Source: a virus
Virus record (IMG/VR): IMGVR_UViG_3300042503_001836
Coordinates: 1-64,000 of that record
Length of the DNA: 64,000 nt
Direction: 5' to 3' (one strand)
In this document: piece after piece, positions 23,988 through 32,127 of the stretch
How positions within the stretch are numbered: the first letter of the stretch is position 1
Layout: every line of letters begins with the position of its first letter
Notes under the pieces: generated by a model
Told to the model about the DNA's origin: nothing
The model's database searches: none
What the model saw: only the letters and a program-made list of their open reading frames with translations
Program-made: the position numbers and the translations under genes

Positions 23988-25264
23988 ATTGGTGAAACCT
24001 TTACGGTGACGTACTGGGGAAACCAACGCTAGTGTAATAATTACTCACTACTGCCTATAGATGCTTGAAAAGGATAGCTGAGGGTATGGACAAGAGGGAT
24101 AACAGACACAAGCGACCGAGCCGATACTTATGTATCTAGCCTGACAAAAAGAAATTTAAGGAAGTACCCATCCGCTTTAATACCTATTGGGAATTGAAAG
24201 CAAGGCCTTGCGAGGTTGATGGCATAGAACCTTAGAAGAAGTAGTGACCCCCGACCGAACTAAGTAAATCAGCAATGATTGAACAGGTCAAGCCACCACC
24301 GAAAGAACGGAGTGAGGTGTTGGAATTAGCCACGAGGGATAGGAGCTATTAAAGTCAGTTGATGGTTATAAAAGCTGACTTCTCATACTGGAGAAGGATA
24401 AACTTTAAATCCGGTTAGTTAGTCAAAAACGAACCGCCTTTGGAAAGCGCAGTAGGACTAGATTTAAAGCATAAGGGTGAAAGTAAGGAGATCATACGTT
24501 CTACGTGTTCTTTAATGAGCCTCCCGAACCAAAAAAACCACACAGCTAGGTCGTTCACTAGGGATTATCAACAATCTTGACTCTATAAAGTATGTAATTT
24601 TTACGTGAATCTAGGATAAAAAAGCAAAAATCAGATACTACTCCAAGCTAGACTGGCAAGGATGAAAGAAGCAGTACATCTGGACTTAGGGAAAAGGATA
24701 ATCACACATTTAGACAGTTCATGCTTATTTGAACCTGTTATAAAACAATGAATCTGTATAAAGATTCGCGGGAATAATCCCAAAAACGTTGTAACTTTTT
24801 TTCTAAGGGAGCAATCCCTAAAAACCCTAAAAATCTCATGATCAAAAACAAGAGCTTCCTCTCATGCTGATTGCGTGACGTTAGTAGAGAGGGTCACGTA
24901 AGCTTACAAAATATTTTTACCAGGGCTACAGGCTCTTAGATTTCTTTTTATACCTGTATGTCCAGACACTTATGCTGCGAATTTTTATTTAAACTAGATA
25001 TTTTAGTGGTAATTCTGCCTCAACTAACTAAAACAGCCACTTTTTGCCCTCGACTCTAGAATACAGTCGTGCATTTCTAATAAAATACTTTGCGCTAAAA
25101 ATGCTATTAACTTGATAATAAATAGTAAATATCAAGCAAATAGTATATAAATTATAAAATATAGGAGTAAAAATAGTAAATTGCTGAAAGCCTTATATAG
25201 CAATACTTTTAGAGGTGATCCAAAGTTCGTAATATTCTATATCTATTACGAATCTTGGATCACC
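23988..25264 (+). ncRNA. 1.27-kb structured non-coding RNA, copy 1
   Basis: No ORF of note for 1.4 kb. G+C is above the flanks in the first 700 nt, with many hairpins closed by GNRA-type loops (for example GGGGAAACC and CACCACCGAAAG..). A strong promoter lies at 23953, and a long hairpin at 25214-25264 marks the likely 3' end. The RNA gene at 57.1-55.9 kb has the same promoter, the same terminal hairpin motif and the same length. Size and setting recall phage-associated ornate RNAs (GOLLD, ROOL), but I cannot verify membership. It lies just after CRISPR array 2. Confidence 0.6.
25214..25264 (+). terminator. Long terminal hairpin (GGTGATCC type), copy 1
   Basis: Arms 25214-25234 and 25244-25264 pair at 19 of 21 positions and begin GGTGATCCAA. 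It is followed by CTTTAGCTT, as is the equivalent hairpin at 55855-55918. Confidence 0.65.
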
Positions 25265-25353
25265 CTTTAGCTTGTATTTACTAAGGTTTCTAGCTATTGT
25301 ACTTAGGAACATGATACCAGTAATTTTAGTAAACGAATCTTTTAAAATAGTGT

Positions 25354-25382
25354 TTGACATTAAAATAAATACAGGGTAAAAT
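25354..25382 (+). promoter_or_regulatory. Promoter of the 25.4-kb operon
   Basis: TTGACA (25354-25359), 17 nt, TAAAAT (25377-25382). The expected start (about 25389) falls at the very beginning of the decayed repeat 25386-25422. Confidence 0.65.
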
Positions 25383-25385
25383 AGT

Positions 25386-25422
25386 GATATAAATACTTCC
25401 TGAAAAGAAATTGGATTAAAAC
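25386..25422 (+). repeat. Decayed CRISPR repeat at an mRNA 5' end
   Basis: 37 nt aligned with the array 2 repeat (ATAAATACTTCC ... TTGGATTAAAAC), sense orientation, 6 nt before the GTG start of the 25429 gene. Confidence 0.7.
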
Positions 25423-25428
25423 AGCAAA

Positions 25429-25704
25429 GTGATCACAAGTACATCAGCACCAATTAAAATTGTTGGCAGCTATTTCAGAGACGTTGACGGCTGGCGACGA
25501 ATGAAGTCGCTAGATAGGGAATGTTCTGAACAAAGGATGTTACAAACCTGGACAAGCAATAAAAACTGTCGAGGTAGGAATTTTGATTTTGTGGTTGACA
25601 GACCCCAGGAAATTACCAGAAACGGTAAAACTTGGGTTTGGAACTTGTACGGATTTAAGGTTTGTAGAAGTAACAGGTTAAGATCACATGGAGAAGACAT
25701 CTAA
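25429..25704 (+). CDS. Hypothetical protein, 91 aa
   Basis: Basic protein (MITSTSAPIKIVGSYFRDVDGWRR ... NGKTWVWNLYGFKVCRSNRL), no recognised domain. GTG 25429 directly follows the decayed repeat; no Shine-Dalgarno is visible. Its end overlaps the next gene by 17 nt. Confidence 0.5.
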   Translation: MITSTSAPIKIVGSYFRDVDGWRRMKSLDRECSEQRMLQTWTSNKNCRGRNFDFVVDRPQEITRNGKTWVWNLYGFKVCRSNRLRSHGEDI

Positions 25705-26137
25705 AATGGTATATTTAGATCCGTTTAGCAACGGTAAAGACCTTGTATTTGTTGACTGGGATTTCGCACTATCTGTAGTAGAAACTTTAGATAAGTATGC
25801 CAGCGATGAGAACAGAACCCTGATCAAAGGCAAAGCAGCGATTAATATACTTGCTGAGTATGGTGCAATTACATATAAAGCTGTTTACCCTCCAACTAAA
25901 TTGGCTATTGTAATCTCACCACCATTTATATTCTTTTGTCCGTCACCTGATGGACTAGATGGTGTATTCATTGAGGATTATTATGAGGACAAACACGGTA
26001 AGTGTTTTATGCAATTAGAAAAGGACAACTTATTTGCTTACACCAATATAGATGCAAGGTTAGACGGATGGTCGTTTGCTGCGGGTATGGTAGAATTAGC
26101 ACAAAAGAATAAGGATCGTAACCAAGGAAAATTATGA
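25688..26137 (+). CDS. Hypothetical protein, 149 aa
   Basis: MVYLDPFSNGKDLVFVDWDFALSVVE opening, then an alpha/beta body ending in a helix (AAGMVELAQKNKDRNQ). No motif I recognise. The ATG at 25688 overlaps the preceding gene; ATG 25706 with GGAGAAG upstream is an alternative. Followed by ATGA overlap with the 26134 gene, so the three genes form an operon. Confidence 0.6.
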   Translation: MEKTSKMVYLDPFSNGKDLVFVDWDFALSVVETLDKYASDENRTLIKGKAAINILAEYGAITYKAVYPPTKLAIVISPPFIFFCPSPDGLDGVFIEDYYEDKHGKCFMQLEKDNLFAYTNIDARLDGWSFAAGMVELAQKNKDRNQGKL

Positions 26138-26397
26138 AAATCTGGAGAATAGAAGTCAAAATCGAAGCTGATGATGATCTCTCAGAAGATGAAATTATCA
26201 ATTTATTAGAGAGCATAAATCACCGTAGTATTGAATATTTAGTTGTTTCCAAAACGGATAAATATTCGAGTAACAGATTTCTTAGAGGGTTTAGATATAT
26301 CTGGGAAAACTTCAGAGAGTGGCAATTGCATATAGACCCTAGACCAAGTTCACTGATAGATGATTCAATGTTTTGGGATATTCTTTGCAGTAAATAA
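26134..26397 (+). CDS. Hypothetical protein, 87 aa
   Basis: MKIWRIEVKIEADDDLSEDEIINLLESI: a beta strand, then a short helix; the C-terminal half is basic and aromatic. No family recognised. It starts in the stop of the previous gene (ATGA) with AAGGAAA upstream. Confidence 0.55.
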   Translation: MKIWRIEVKIEADDDLSEDEIINLLESINHRSIEYLVVSKTDKYSSNRFLRGFRYIWENFREWQLHIDPRPSSLIDDSMFWDILCSK

Positions 26398-26478
26398 CGT
26401 TTTGACCAACTCTATAGAACCGTGTAAAAAGCTAACAGCTAACGACTGAACAATACCGCATAAACAAAGGTAAGCAAA

Positions 26479-26799
26479 ATGACAAAAATAAACAATCTCT
26501 TACTATCAATAGAAAACCTATGTGCTGACTTAAATACAACAGAAGCTAAAGCAGCGAAAAGTAAGCGCAAATGGATTTATGATTTTTCCCTTCGTTATGA
26601 CTCGCAGGAAAAGCAATGGTCAGCAGCAATTTACAATTATCTAGTCCTTAGTGATGGTTCACACGACGGTGGTTACGAAGTTGCGGCAGCATCAGCTACT
26701 CAACCAGAAAAAGCCATAGAGTCCCTACTAAAGTCAAAAGAAATTGCTGATAGACTTACTGATAGTCAAACAGCGTATGAATCATTTAAAATGACGTAA
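26479..26799 (+). CDS. Hypothetical protein, 106 aa
   Basis: MTKINNLLLSIENLCADLNTTEAKAAK then a beta-rich centre (WIYDFSLRYDSQEKQWSAAIYNYLVLSDG) and a C-terminal helix. Unknown family. Shine-Dalgarno AAAGGTAAG. The decayed repeat pair begins right after its stop codon. Confidence 0.6.
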   Translation: MTKINNLLLSIENLCADLNTTEAKAAKSKRKWIYDFSLRYDSQEKQWSAAIYNYLVLSDGSHDGGYEVAAASATQPEKAIESLLKSKEIADRLTDSQTAYESFKMT

Positions 26800-26902
26800 G
26801 ATAAATACTTCTTGAAAAGGAGTTGGATTGAAACAAAATAGCGAGATAAATACTCCCTTAACCGGAAGTTGGATTGAAACATAAAACAAAACGGATTGAA
26901 AC
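26800..26902 (+). repeat. Two decayed CRISPR repeats plus a repeat end
   Basis: Copies at 26801-26834 and 26845-26880 (both ending GGAGTTGGATTGAAAC or GGAAGTTGGATTGAAAC) are only 10 nt apart, and a lone GGATTGAAAC sits at 26893-26902, 4 nt before ATG 26907. Sense orientation relative to the next gene. Confidence 0.8.
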
Positions 26903-26906
26903 ACAA

Positions 26907-27149
26907 ATGTTAAAAGCAAGATTGAAAAAAGATTTTGTTGATGAAAGAACAACAAGACTAAATCAAAGGGAAGAATCAGTACAGGTATCATTAGTATGTA
27001 TTCCCCAAGGATCTGAAGTACAGCTAAATTGGACAGGTGCAGATTTAGCAGAAGAAGGTATTCTTGGGAATATTTGTGAAATTGTATATCAGGATACAGT
27101 TGCTTACATTGATTTTGATTTTTTGGAAGTAATTGGTATCATGGATTAA
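26907..27149 (+). CDS. Hypothetical protein, 80 aa
   Basis: MLKARLKKDFVDERTTRLNQREESVQV then a beta-rich half (PQGSEVQLNWTGADL ... YIDFDFLEVIGIMD) resembling a small SH3-like barrel. ATG 26907 is preferred over an upstream in-frame start inside the CRISPR-like repeat. Leader made of decayed CRISPR repeats. Confidence 0.55.
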   Translation: MLKARLKKDFVDERTTRLNQREESVQVSLVCIPQGSEVQLNWTGADLAEEGILGNICEIVYQDTVAYIDFDFLEVIGIMD

Positions 27150-27170
27150 AACATTAAAACAGAAAATACC

Positions 27171-27308
27171 ATGACCAATTTTGAATTGTTCCTTTATGGT
27201 TTTGAACGGATTGCTTTAGTAGCTAAATGCTGGGTTAAACTACTAAATGATAAATTAAGCAGAGATGACTTTTTCAACAATTTAAAACCATTTAACGGTA
27301 AGATATGA
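27171..27308 (+). CDS. Small protein, 45 aa (paralogous pair, first)
   Basis: MTNFELFLYGFERIALVAKCWVKLL ... Clear paralogue of the next ORF (MTNFERFIYGFERLCMATKAWVSLL). Too short for usual ORF calling. It ends by ATGA-type overlap with its paralogue. One amphipathic or membrane-associating helix is likely. Function unknown. Confidence 0.65.
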   Translation: MTNFELFLYGFERIALVAKCWVKLLNDKLSRDDFFNNLKPFNGKI

Positions 27309-27457
27309 CAAACTTTGAACGTTTTATTTACGGATTTGAACGTTTATGTATGGCAACTAAAGCCTGGGTTAGTTTGCTAACTAAAGAAGAAACTGATGAC
27401 ATAAACCACAAAATGTTTTTCTTTTTGTACTTACAGCCATATAGCTGGGATAAGTGA
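27305..27457 (+). CDS. Small protein, 50 aa (paralogous pair, second)
   Basis: Shares MTNF-F-YGFER-----KAWV-LL with the preceding 45-aa protein. Its ATG overlaps the previous stop. A terminator follows 16 nt after its stop codon. The tandem duplication and conserved spacing support real coding. Confidence 0.65.
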   Translation: MTNFERFIYGFERLCMATKAWVSLLTKEETDDINHKMFFFLYLQPYSWDK

Positions 27458-27472
27458 AAAATTAAACTTAAA

Positions 27473-27503
27473 AAAACTCCCTAATAAGTAAGGAGTTTTT
27501 TAT
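27473..27503 (+). terminator. Intrinsic terminator
   Basis: AAAACTCC ... GGAGTTTT stem with TTTTTT following. Confidence 0.75.
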
Positions 27504-27563
27504 TTGTTAAAACAAGAAATGATAACTTAACATTTGATCATAAATAATTTAAAGGCGTTAATC

Positions 27564-27785
27564 ATGAGTAATTATCCAAAATCTTTAGAAGGAAAAAGTT
27601 GCGCTAGTTGCCAATATTTAATTCCTGTTTTTTGTCATCCATGGAATAAAGAAATTGGCAAAGGGAAAGTCAGTCAGCAACTGGGGTTTGTTTGTACTTT
27701 GTTCCAAAAAGACAGCAATGCGTCTATATTTTTAGAAGTAAACACGGGTATTTGTGAGTGTTATACCTTGAAAGACCCTTTTTAA
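27564..27785 (+). CDS. Small cysteine-rich, probably metal-binding protein, 73 aa
   Basis: MSNYPKSLEGKSCASCQYLIPVFCHPWNKEIG ... FVCTLF ... GICECYTL: CxxC, C, C and CxC, a typical zinc or iron-sulfur ligand set. ATG 27564 has AAAGGCG upstream; the longer frame from 27534 lacks one. Function unknown. Confidence 0.6.
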   Translation: MSNYPKSLEGKSCASCQYLIPVFCHPWNKEIGKGKVSQQLGFVCTLFQKDSNASIFLEVNTGICECYTLKDPF

Positions 27786-27840
27786 TTGCCAAAATATAAA
27801 ATAAAACATATACTGATTGAAACATTAAAATATTTGACCT

Positions 27841-28080
27841 ATGCCTGGTAAAATGGCGTGGCTATCATCCACATTTGGAGACAGCACTAAAATATTATTT
27901 CTACAGCCTGACCCTACACAGCCCTTTAGACCCTATACAGTATTCCCTCACCTCAAAATACCTGATCATAAAATCCAAGGTGGCAGCAAAGGCTGGGCGA
28001 CCTATCAGAAGTTGTTTAAGTGTGGTTGGGAACTGGTAGCGAGTGACAAAGTAAGAGCAAGTGAAAAAGACTATGAATAA
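27841..28080 (+). CDS. Hypothetical protein, 79 aa
   Basis: MPGKMAWLSSTFGDSTKILFLQPDP ... KGWATYQKLFKCGWELVAS; no recognised domain. Its leader retains ACTGATTGAAAC (about 27811-27822), a possible repeat remnant. Its end overlaps the next gene. Confidence 0.5.
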   Translation: MPGKMAWLSSTFGDSTKILFLQPDPTQPFRPYTVFPHLKIPDHKIQGGSKGWATYQKLFKCGWELVASDKVRASEKDYE

Positions 28081-28261
28081 CCTAAAAATAGAGCAACAAT
28101 TCCAGATAGCATCTTTTAAACAGCAAGTAGCACAAATGTCTAGGGAACAGTCTCAAGACCTCTTAGTTAAACTGTATGAACAGATGCTAGTACAAGAAGT
28201 AACATACAAACAATTACTAAAGCATCAATGGGGTTTAGCTGATGCTATTAAAACAGAATAG
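28073..28261 (+). CDS. Small coiled-coil protein, 62 aa
   Basis: MNNLKIEQQFQIASFKQQVAQMSREQSQDLLVKLYEQMLVQEVTYKQLL: a Gln-rich all-helical protein resembling NblA/phycobilisome-degradation or small phage helical proteins in size and style (MS-EQ-Q-LL-KLYEQM). This likeness to NblA is by eye only. ATG 28073 overlaps the previous stop; terminator at 28268. Confidence 0.55.
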   Translation: MNNLKIEQQFQIASFKQQVAQMSREQSQDLLVKLYEQMLVQEVTYKQLLKHQWGLADAIKTE

Positions 28262-28267
28262 GATAAT

Positions 28268-28297
28268 AAAAGCACTTATTATAAGTGCTTTTATTTT
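28268..28297. terminator. Bidirectional terminator
   Basis: AAAAGCACTTATTATAAGTGCTTTT with T-run; between convergent genes. Confidence 0.85.
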
Positions 28298-28910
28298 AAT
28301 CAACCGGGTTAGTACCATAGAAAAATTTATCACTATTTTCTGATGCCCACTTACCAGAAGATTCGCTCTTGTACTTGTGAGTATGTATTTTGTAACCTGG
28401 ATTACCTGCTAGGGGTTCAGTTATAAAACTCGGATCAAACCAAACTATCCTGTTATTTGGTTGTATGGCAAAACAACCGTTATCTAATTTTAAAACATGA
28501 CCGCATTTATGCTCACTTGGATCTTCTGCCCAGTCTCCACTGATCCAATCAATAGTAAACATATATTCACCACCGTACCATTTCCCGTCTTTGAGAATAG
28601 TTTTACAGCGTAGTTCATGAAGATATGAATAAGCTATTGCACAGGGTTCATAACTTAGGCAATCCCACAATTGCAACCAATCCAATGGTAGTTGATCACA
28701 GTCCTCTTTCCAAACTAAGGCATGAATTGGGACTCTAGCAAATTGCGCTCCTTGATTCGTCATTAAATTGAAACCGACAGATCGGCCAGGAATAGAAGTC
28801 ATGCCAAACACTCGTACGGGAACAAAGCCTGTTTGTTGCACGTCCCAATCGTAAAGAAATGACTTGTTAATCAAACATTTAAAATGAGGAATATCAATAC
28901 TAAAAGTCAT
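28296..28910 (-). CDS. Hypothetical protein, 204 aa
   Basis: MTFSIDIPHFKCLINKSFLYDW ... GQFARVPIHALVWKED ... CEP-AIAYSYLHEL-C ... GEYMFTIDWISGDWAEDPSEHK. Soluble, Trp-rich, alpha/beta; I recognise the general pattern from other phage genomes but no function. Alone on its transcript, with a terminator overlapping its stop codon. Confidence 0.6.
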   Translation of the reverse strand: MTFSIDIPHFKCLINKSFLYDWDVQQTGFVPVRVFGMTSIPGRSVGFNLMTNQGAQFARVPIHALVWKEDCDQLPLDWLQLWDCLSYEPCAIAYSYLHELRCKTILKDGKWYGGEYMFTIDWISGDWAEDPSEHKCGHVLKLDNGCFAIQPNNRIVWFDPSFITEPLAGNPGYKIHTHKYKSESSGKWASENSDKFFYGTNPVD

Positions 28911-28975
28911 AATTACGTTATTGCAAAATAAATATTATTATACCTGTAATGTGTCTAAACAGAATGATTACAAAA

Positions 28976-29006
28976 ATACCCATCAACACATAGCTGATGG
29001 GTATTT
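28976..29006 (-). terminator. Intrinsic terminator
   Basis: Minus strand AATACCCATCA ... TGATGGGTATT plus TTT, ending the 29-32 kb leftward operon. Confidence 0.8.
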
Positions 29007-29022
29007 TATTGCTGTTTAATGA

Positions 29023-29310
29023 TTAAACATGATTGATAGCAAATATCAAGTTTTCTAAGATAGCTTTGCTAAGGCCTATATCATTAATGTTAACTTTAAT
29101 TGGGATTGCTTCAACACCATCGCCTGTCATATTGATAAATATGTGCTGCATTTCCTCATCATAACCTAATTTAATACCTATAGGTTTATGATAGTGAAAC
29201 CAAGTGCCATGGTTGCTGTACCAAAAATCATTGTTAGCATTTAAAATACTTTCTAAAGCATACAGATTTAATTTGAAAGGTACGGGTAATTTGTCAGTTG
29301 CTATTGCCAT
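29023..29310 (-). CDS. Hypothetical protein, 95 aa
   Basis: MAIATDKLPVPFKLNLYALESILNANN ... IGIKLGYDEEMQHIFINMTGDG; alpha/beta, unknown. Its leader (29315-29335) is an exact 21-nt copy of the sequence spanning the end of the PAPS/Dam gene and the start region of the 29743 gene. Confidence 0.55.
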   Translation of the reverse strand: MAIATDKLPVPFKLNLYALESILNANNDFWYSNHGTWFHYHKPIGIKLGYDEEMQHIFINMTGDGVEAIPIKVNINDIGLSKAILENLIFAINHV

Positions 29311-29373
29311 ACCTAATAATTCCTCAAAATCAATTTTTAATTTTTCACGTTTCTATTCTGATCCTATTAAGAT

Positions 29374-29721
29374 TTAACCAAGAATATCTAAAATCTTTTG
29401 CAGTTGCAGACTATCTAAACGATTAAGAAATCCTTTGTCTACCTTAGTCTTAATTTCAGATTTTAATTGCTGCTTTTCAATATCCTTAACTAATTCTGGA
29501 CTAGCAATAACAGCTTCATATTTGAAAGATTCGCTTGCGACTTGATTACCTCCATCTTTCTGAAATTTCTTCCCGTCGGCTAAGATTACCTGTGTTTTAG
29601 TAATGCGATCAACCTTACATAGTTCCCAATTGTGGCTGTTGGAATAACATGACGCATTTTTTAGTTTAATTGCCAAGACATCACCTACGACTACACCGCT
29701 TAAATCAGTAGAATACTTCAT
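29374..29721 (-). CDS. Hypothetical protein, 115 aa
   Basis: MKYSTDLSGVVVGDVLAIKL ... CKVDRITKTQVILADGKKFQKDGG: an N-terminal beta-barrel-like half (KOW/SH3 style) and a helical C-terminus. Known from phage and plasmid genomes as a small unknown protein. AAAGGGTAAAACAA upstream of ATG. Confidence 0.6.
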   Translation of the reverse strand: MKYSTDLSGVVVGDVLAIKLKNASCYSNSHNWELCKVDRITKTQVILADGKKFQKDGGNQVASESFKYEAVIASPELVKDIEKQQLKSEIKTKVDKGFLNRLDSLQLQKILDILG

Positions 29722-29742
29722 TTGTTTTACCCTTTGTATTAA

Positions 29743-29955
29743 TCATTCTGAAAATTCAAAACTTTTACTGCCTAATTCTTCAAAAATTTCATAGGCTGTC
29801 TTTAGACCCACATCATAACTTTGTCTGTTGAATCTGGCCTGCCTCCAACCCATGGCTTTAATTCTATTTTTAGGTACAGGTAAGCCAGCATTAAAATCGG
29901 CATAACCTTGGCTAAAAAGATGATCAATCTTGTTTTTTGTTGCTGTGTTTGTCAT
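29743..29955 (-). CDS. Hypothetical protein, 70 aa
   Basis: MTNTATKNKIDHLFSQGYADFNAGLPVPKNRIKAMGWRQARFN: resembles small phage proteins carrying a G-x(3)-F--G-P----R--GW--AR pattern (as in ribosome-modulation-factor-like peptides), by eye only. ATG 29955 follows the PAPS/Dam stop by 2 nt, with GAGGAAT upstream. Confidence 0.55.
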   Translation of the reverse strand: MTNTATKNKIDHLFSQGYADFNAGLPVPKNRIKAMGWRQARFNRQSYDVGLKTAYEIFEELGSKSFEFSE

Positions 29956-29957
29956 AT

Positions 29958-31985
29958 TCAATAATTCCTCAAAATCAATTCTTTACAACCTTCCCGACTG
30001 CCTAATTTACAGGCAATATTTCGACTTGCTGACACTTCTGTTTTTTGCAAAAAGTGTAAATCATCCCAGTAGTTAGTATTGCTACTGCTCAAGATTATTT
30101 TAGCTTCTTTGCTATTTTGCAACCTGATAAACTCAGCCAGCATTAAGTTATCAGCCAGACCCCATCCATCTTTACCATATCCCACAAAATTAGCTGTGTG
30201 ACTTGCTGGTATATATGGCGGATCTAAATAAACCAAAGTATCACTATCAATAAAAGCAGAACACTCTTGATAGTCGCTTGACTTGATAAACACATTGCGT
30301 AGTTTTTCTGAAACTAACTCAAGGTTGTGGCTATCACATATAAGAGGATTGTCATATTTACCAAAAGAAGTATTAAAGCCACCATCAGATTTTCTCACCC
30401 TCCATAAACCATTAAAGCACGTTCTGTTTAAAAAGATAACAATAGCTGCACGGATAACATGATTAGTAGAATAACCATCATAATTAAAAGTTTTAGCTTC
30501 CACATTAAACTTTTGCCGCACAGCCTCAAAATACTTTCTGCGGTCGTCATCTGACCTCTGAAGGTAATCATCTTGAACTTTAGTCAGAATACTAATTAAC
30601 CGAGTAACATCCTGTTGAATGACTTTATAAGTGAGCATTAAATCCAGGCTATTATCGTTAATTAGCACCTCCTGAATATTGTCCTCACTATTAAGTAAGT
30701 GGAACAATAAAGCTCCGCCACCAACAAAGGGTTCACAGTATTTATAGAACTTAGGTAGGTCTAGTGTGAGAGCATTTAATAGCTGTGTCTTACCACCTGC
30801 CCATTTTAAGAAAGGCTTTGCTCTTGAATTAGTTTTTATCACAGATTTGTTCTCCTGTTTTATCTCTAATGCAGTTGTTTTTATCGTATGTTCTAATACT
30901 GGAAGCTTAATGTCTAAATAACTACTAACATTCTGAGGATTTTTATTTTTCCTAGGTTTGAAAACGGAATCTTCATAAGGTAAGTTCAATATTCTCTTAT
31001 GTTCTGATACTATCCAATCATTTGTATATGTTTCAGGATAGCAAAAATCATCTTTTAATTTTTCCTCTATTTCTGTAATCTCCTCTTGAGTAATATAACC
31101 AAGATTTAGTAGCTTTTGTTTATCTAGTTTTTTCCATATACTTCTGCGGTCTTCTATATAAATAGCCCCAAAGTTTTTAGTCTTTTTACTGTGTATTCGT
31201 CTACAGTTTCTTAACTTTTCTAAAACCTCTCTAAATTCTAATGCGTTTTCCCGTGTTTCATCTTTTTTTAATGTATTAATAGTGATGACTGGACACATTA
31301 AGCAACCCATTCTTAAACTCCCCTTCTCATCTGTAGCTTGTGAGTAAGTTGATTTCATTAGATTAAAAACACCATCATACAAAACTGTCCCATCAGCATA
31401 AAATATTAAATCCCAGACATCACAGTTTCTCAAATTAATAATAGGATCATGTGAGTTTTTTATTTTATCAATACCACATTCACCTGTATTACATGGTGTT
31501 TGTAGTCTAGTGTCTCTAGAAGAGCTTTCTCCTAAATGTCTTCCTGTTAATGCTTGACTGCCTTGTTTCTTTCTTTTGTTTTGTGGAGATACTTTGAGAT
31601 AGTTTGTACACCACCTGTTACGCCAATCTGGTACAGGATACCCTTTGACAAACTGGTAATACCAATAGCTATAATCGGGATCTAATTTATAGAAATTTAC
31701 AATACCTTGTAAAAAATTTTCTATTCTACTTATTACTGTATAAAGAGATTTTGTTTCTAATCTTGTATCAGCAAATAGCACTTCAAAATTATCTGTGTTC
31801 TTATTATATAATTTCTTCCAAAGCAAAAATACTATAAGTAGTGCATGGGAATCTTTACCACCACTAAAAGCAAGATGGTATTTGTTACAAGGACTCAGAT
31901 TGTCAATATATGTGATAGCATCTAAAACTTTAGTTAATAAAGGCAAATCTTCACATTTTAAAATTTTTTTTAATTTATCTATCAT
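29958..31985 (-). CDS. Fusion: PAPS-reductase/DndC-like domain + Dam adenine methyltransferase
   Basis: 675 aa from ATG 31985 (AAGG upstream; the frame is open to 32063 but this lies in the promoter). N-terminal half: PP-loop SGGKDS (41-46), DTRLETKSLY, RWCT, GRHLGESSSRDTR and two cysteine pairs (CNTGECG, MGCLMCPV), typical of PAPS-reductase/DndC sulfur-transfer enzymes. C-terminal part (about 385-675): FLKWAGGKTQLL, EPFVGGGALLFHLL and LDPPY of Dam-type adenine methylases. The fusion suggests coupled DNA modification; no other Dnd protein is nearby. Confidence 0.88.
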   Translation of the reverse strand: MIDKLKKILKCEDLPLLTKVLDAITYIDNLSPCNKYHLAFSGGKDSHALLIVFLLWKKLYNKNTDNFEVLFADTRLETKSLYTVISRIENFLQGIVNFYKLDPDYSYWYYQFVKGYPVPDWRNRWCTNYLKVSPQNKRKKQGSQALTGRHLGESSSRDTRLQTPCNTGECGIDKIKNSHDPIINLRNCDVWDLIFYADGTVLYDGVFNLMKSTYSQATDEKGSLRMGCLMCPVITINTLKKDETRENALEFREVLEKLRNCRRIHSKKTKNFGAIYIEDRRSIWKKLDKQKLLNLGYITQEEITEIEEKLKDDFCYPETYTNDWIVSEHKRILNLPYEDSVFKPRKNKNPQNVSSYLDIKLPVLEHTIKTTALEIKQENKSVIKTNSRAKPFLKWAGGKTQLLNALTLDLPKFYKYCEPFVGGGALLFHLLNSEDNIQEVLINDNSLDLMLTYKVIQQDVTRLISILTKVQDDYLQRSDDDRRKYFEAVRQKFNVEAKTFNYDGYSTNHVIRAAIVIFLNRTCFNGLWRVRKSDGGFNTSFGKYDNPLICDSHNLELVSEKLRNVFIKSSDYQECSAFIDSDTLVYLDPPYIPASHTANFVGYGKDGWGLADNLMLAEFIRLQNSKEAKIILSSSNTNYWDDLHFLQKTEVSASRNIACKLGSREGCKELILRNY

Positions 31986-32034
31986 TTTATTGTACCTTGC
32001 ATCTTTGTGATATTTGATAATTTGATTGTTTATA

Positions 32035-32063
32035 ACAATAACACACTCATGATTTAATGTCAA
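32035..32063 (-). promoter_or_regulatory. Promoter of the PAPS/Dam operon
   Basis: Minus strand TTGACA (32058-32063), 17 nt, TATTGT (32035-32040). Confidence 0.65.
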
Positions 32064-32127
32064 GCGTAATCTGGTAAAATACTAAAATATGTTGTATAGT
32101 ATTTTAAAATGTTTCTAATGTAAACCA

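Noticed and set aside
23988-25264. Group II intron or retron
   Set aside because: No reverse transcriptase ORF and no recognisable domain V hairpin was seen in or next to the region.
28073-28261. NblA (phycobilisome degradation) gene
   Set aside because: Size and EQ-Q-LL-KLYEQM style are suggestive, but the match was made by eye and is too weak to name the gene.
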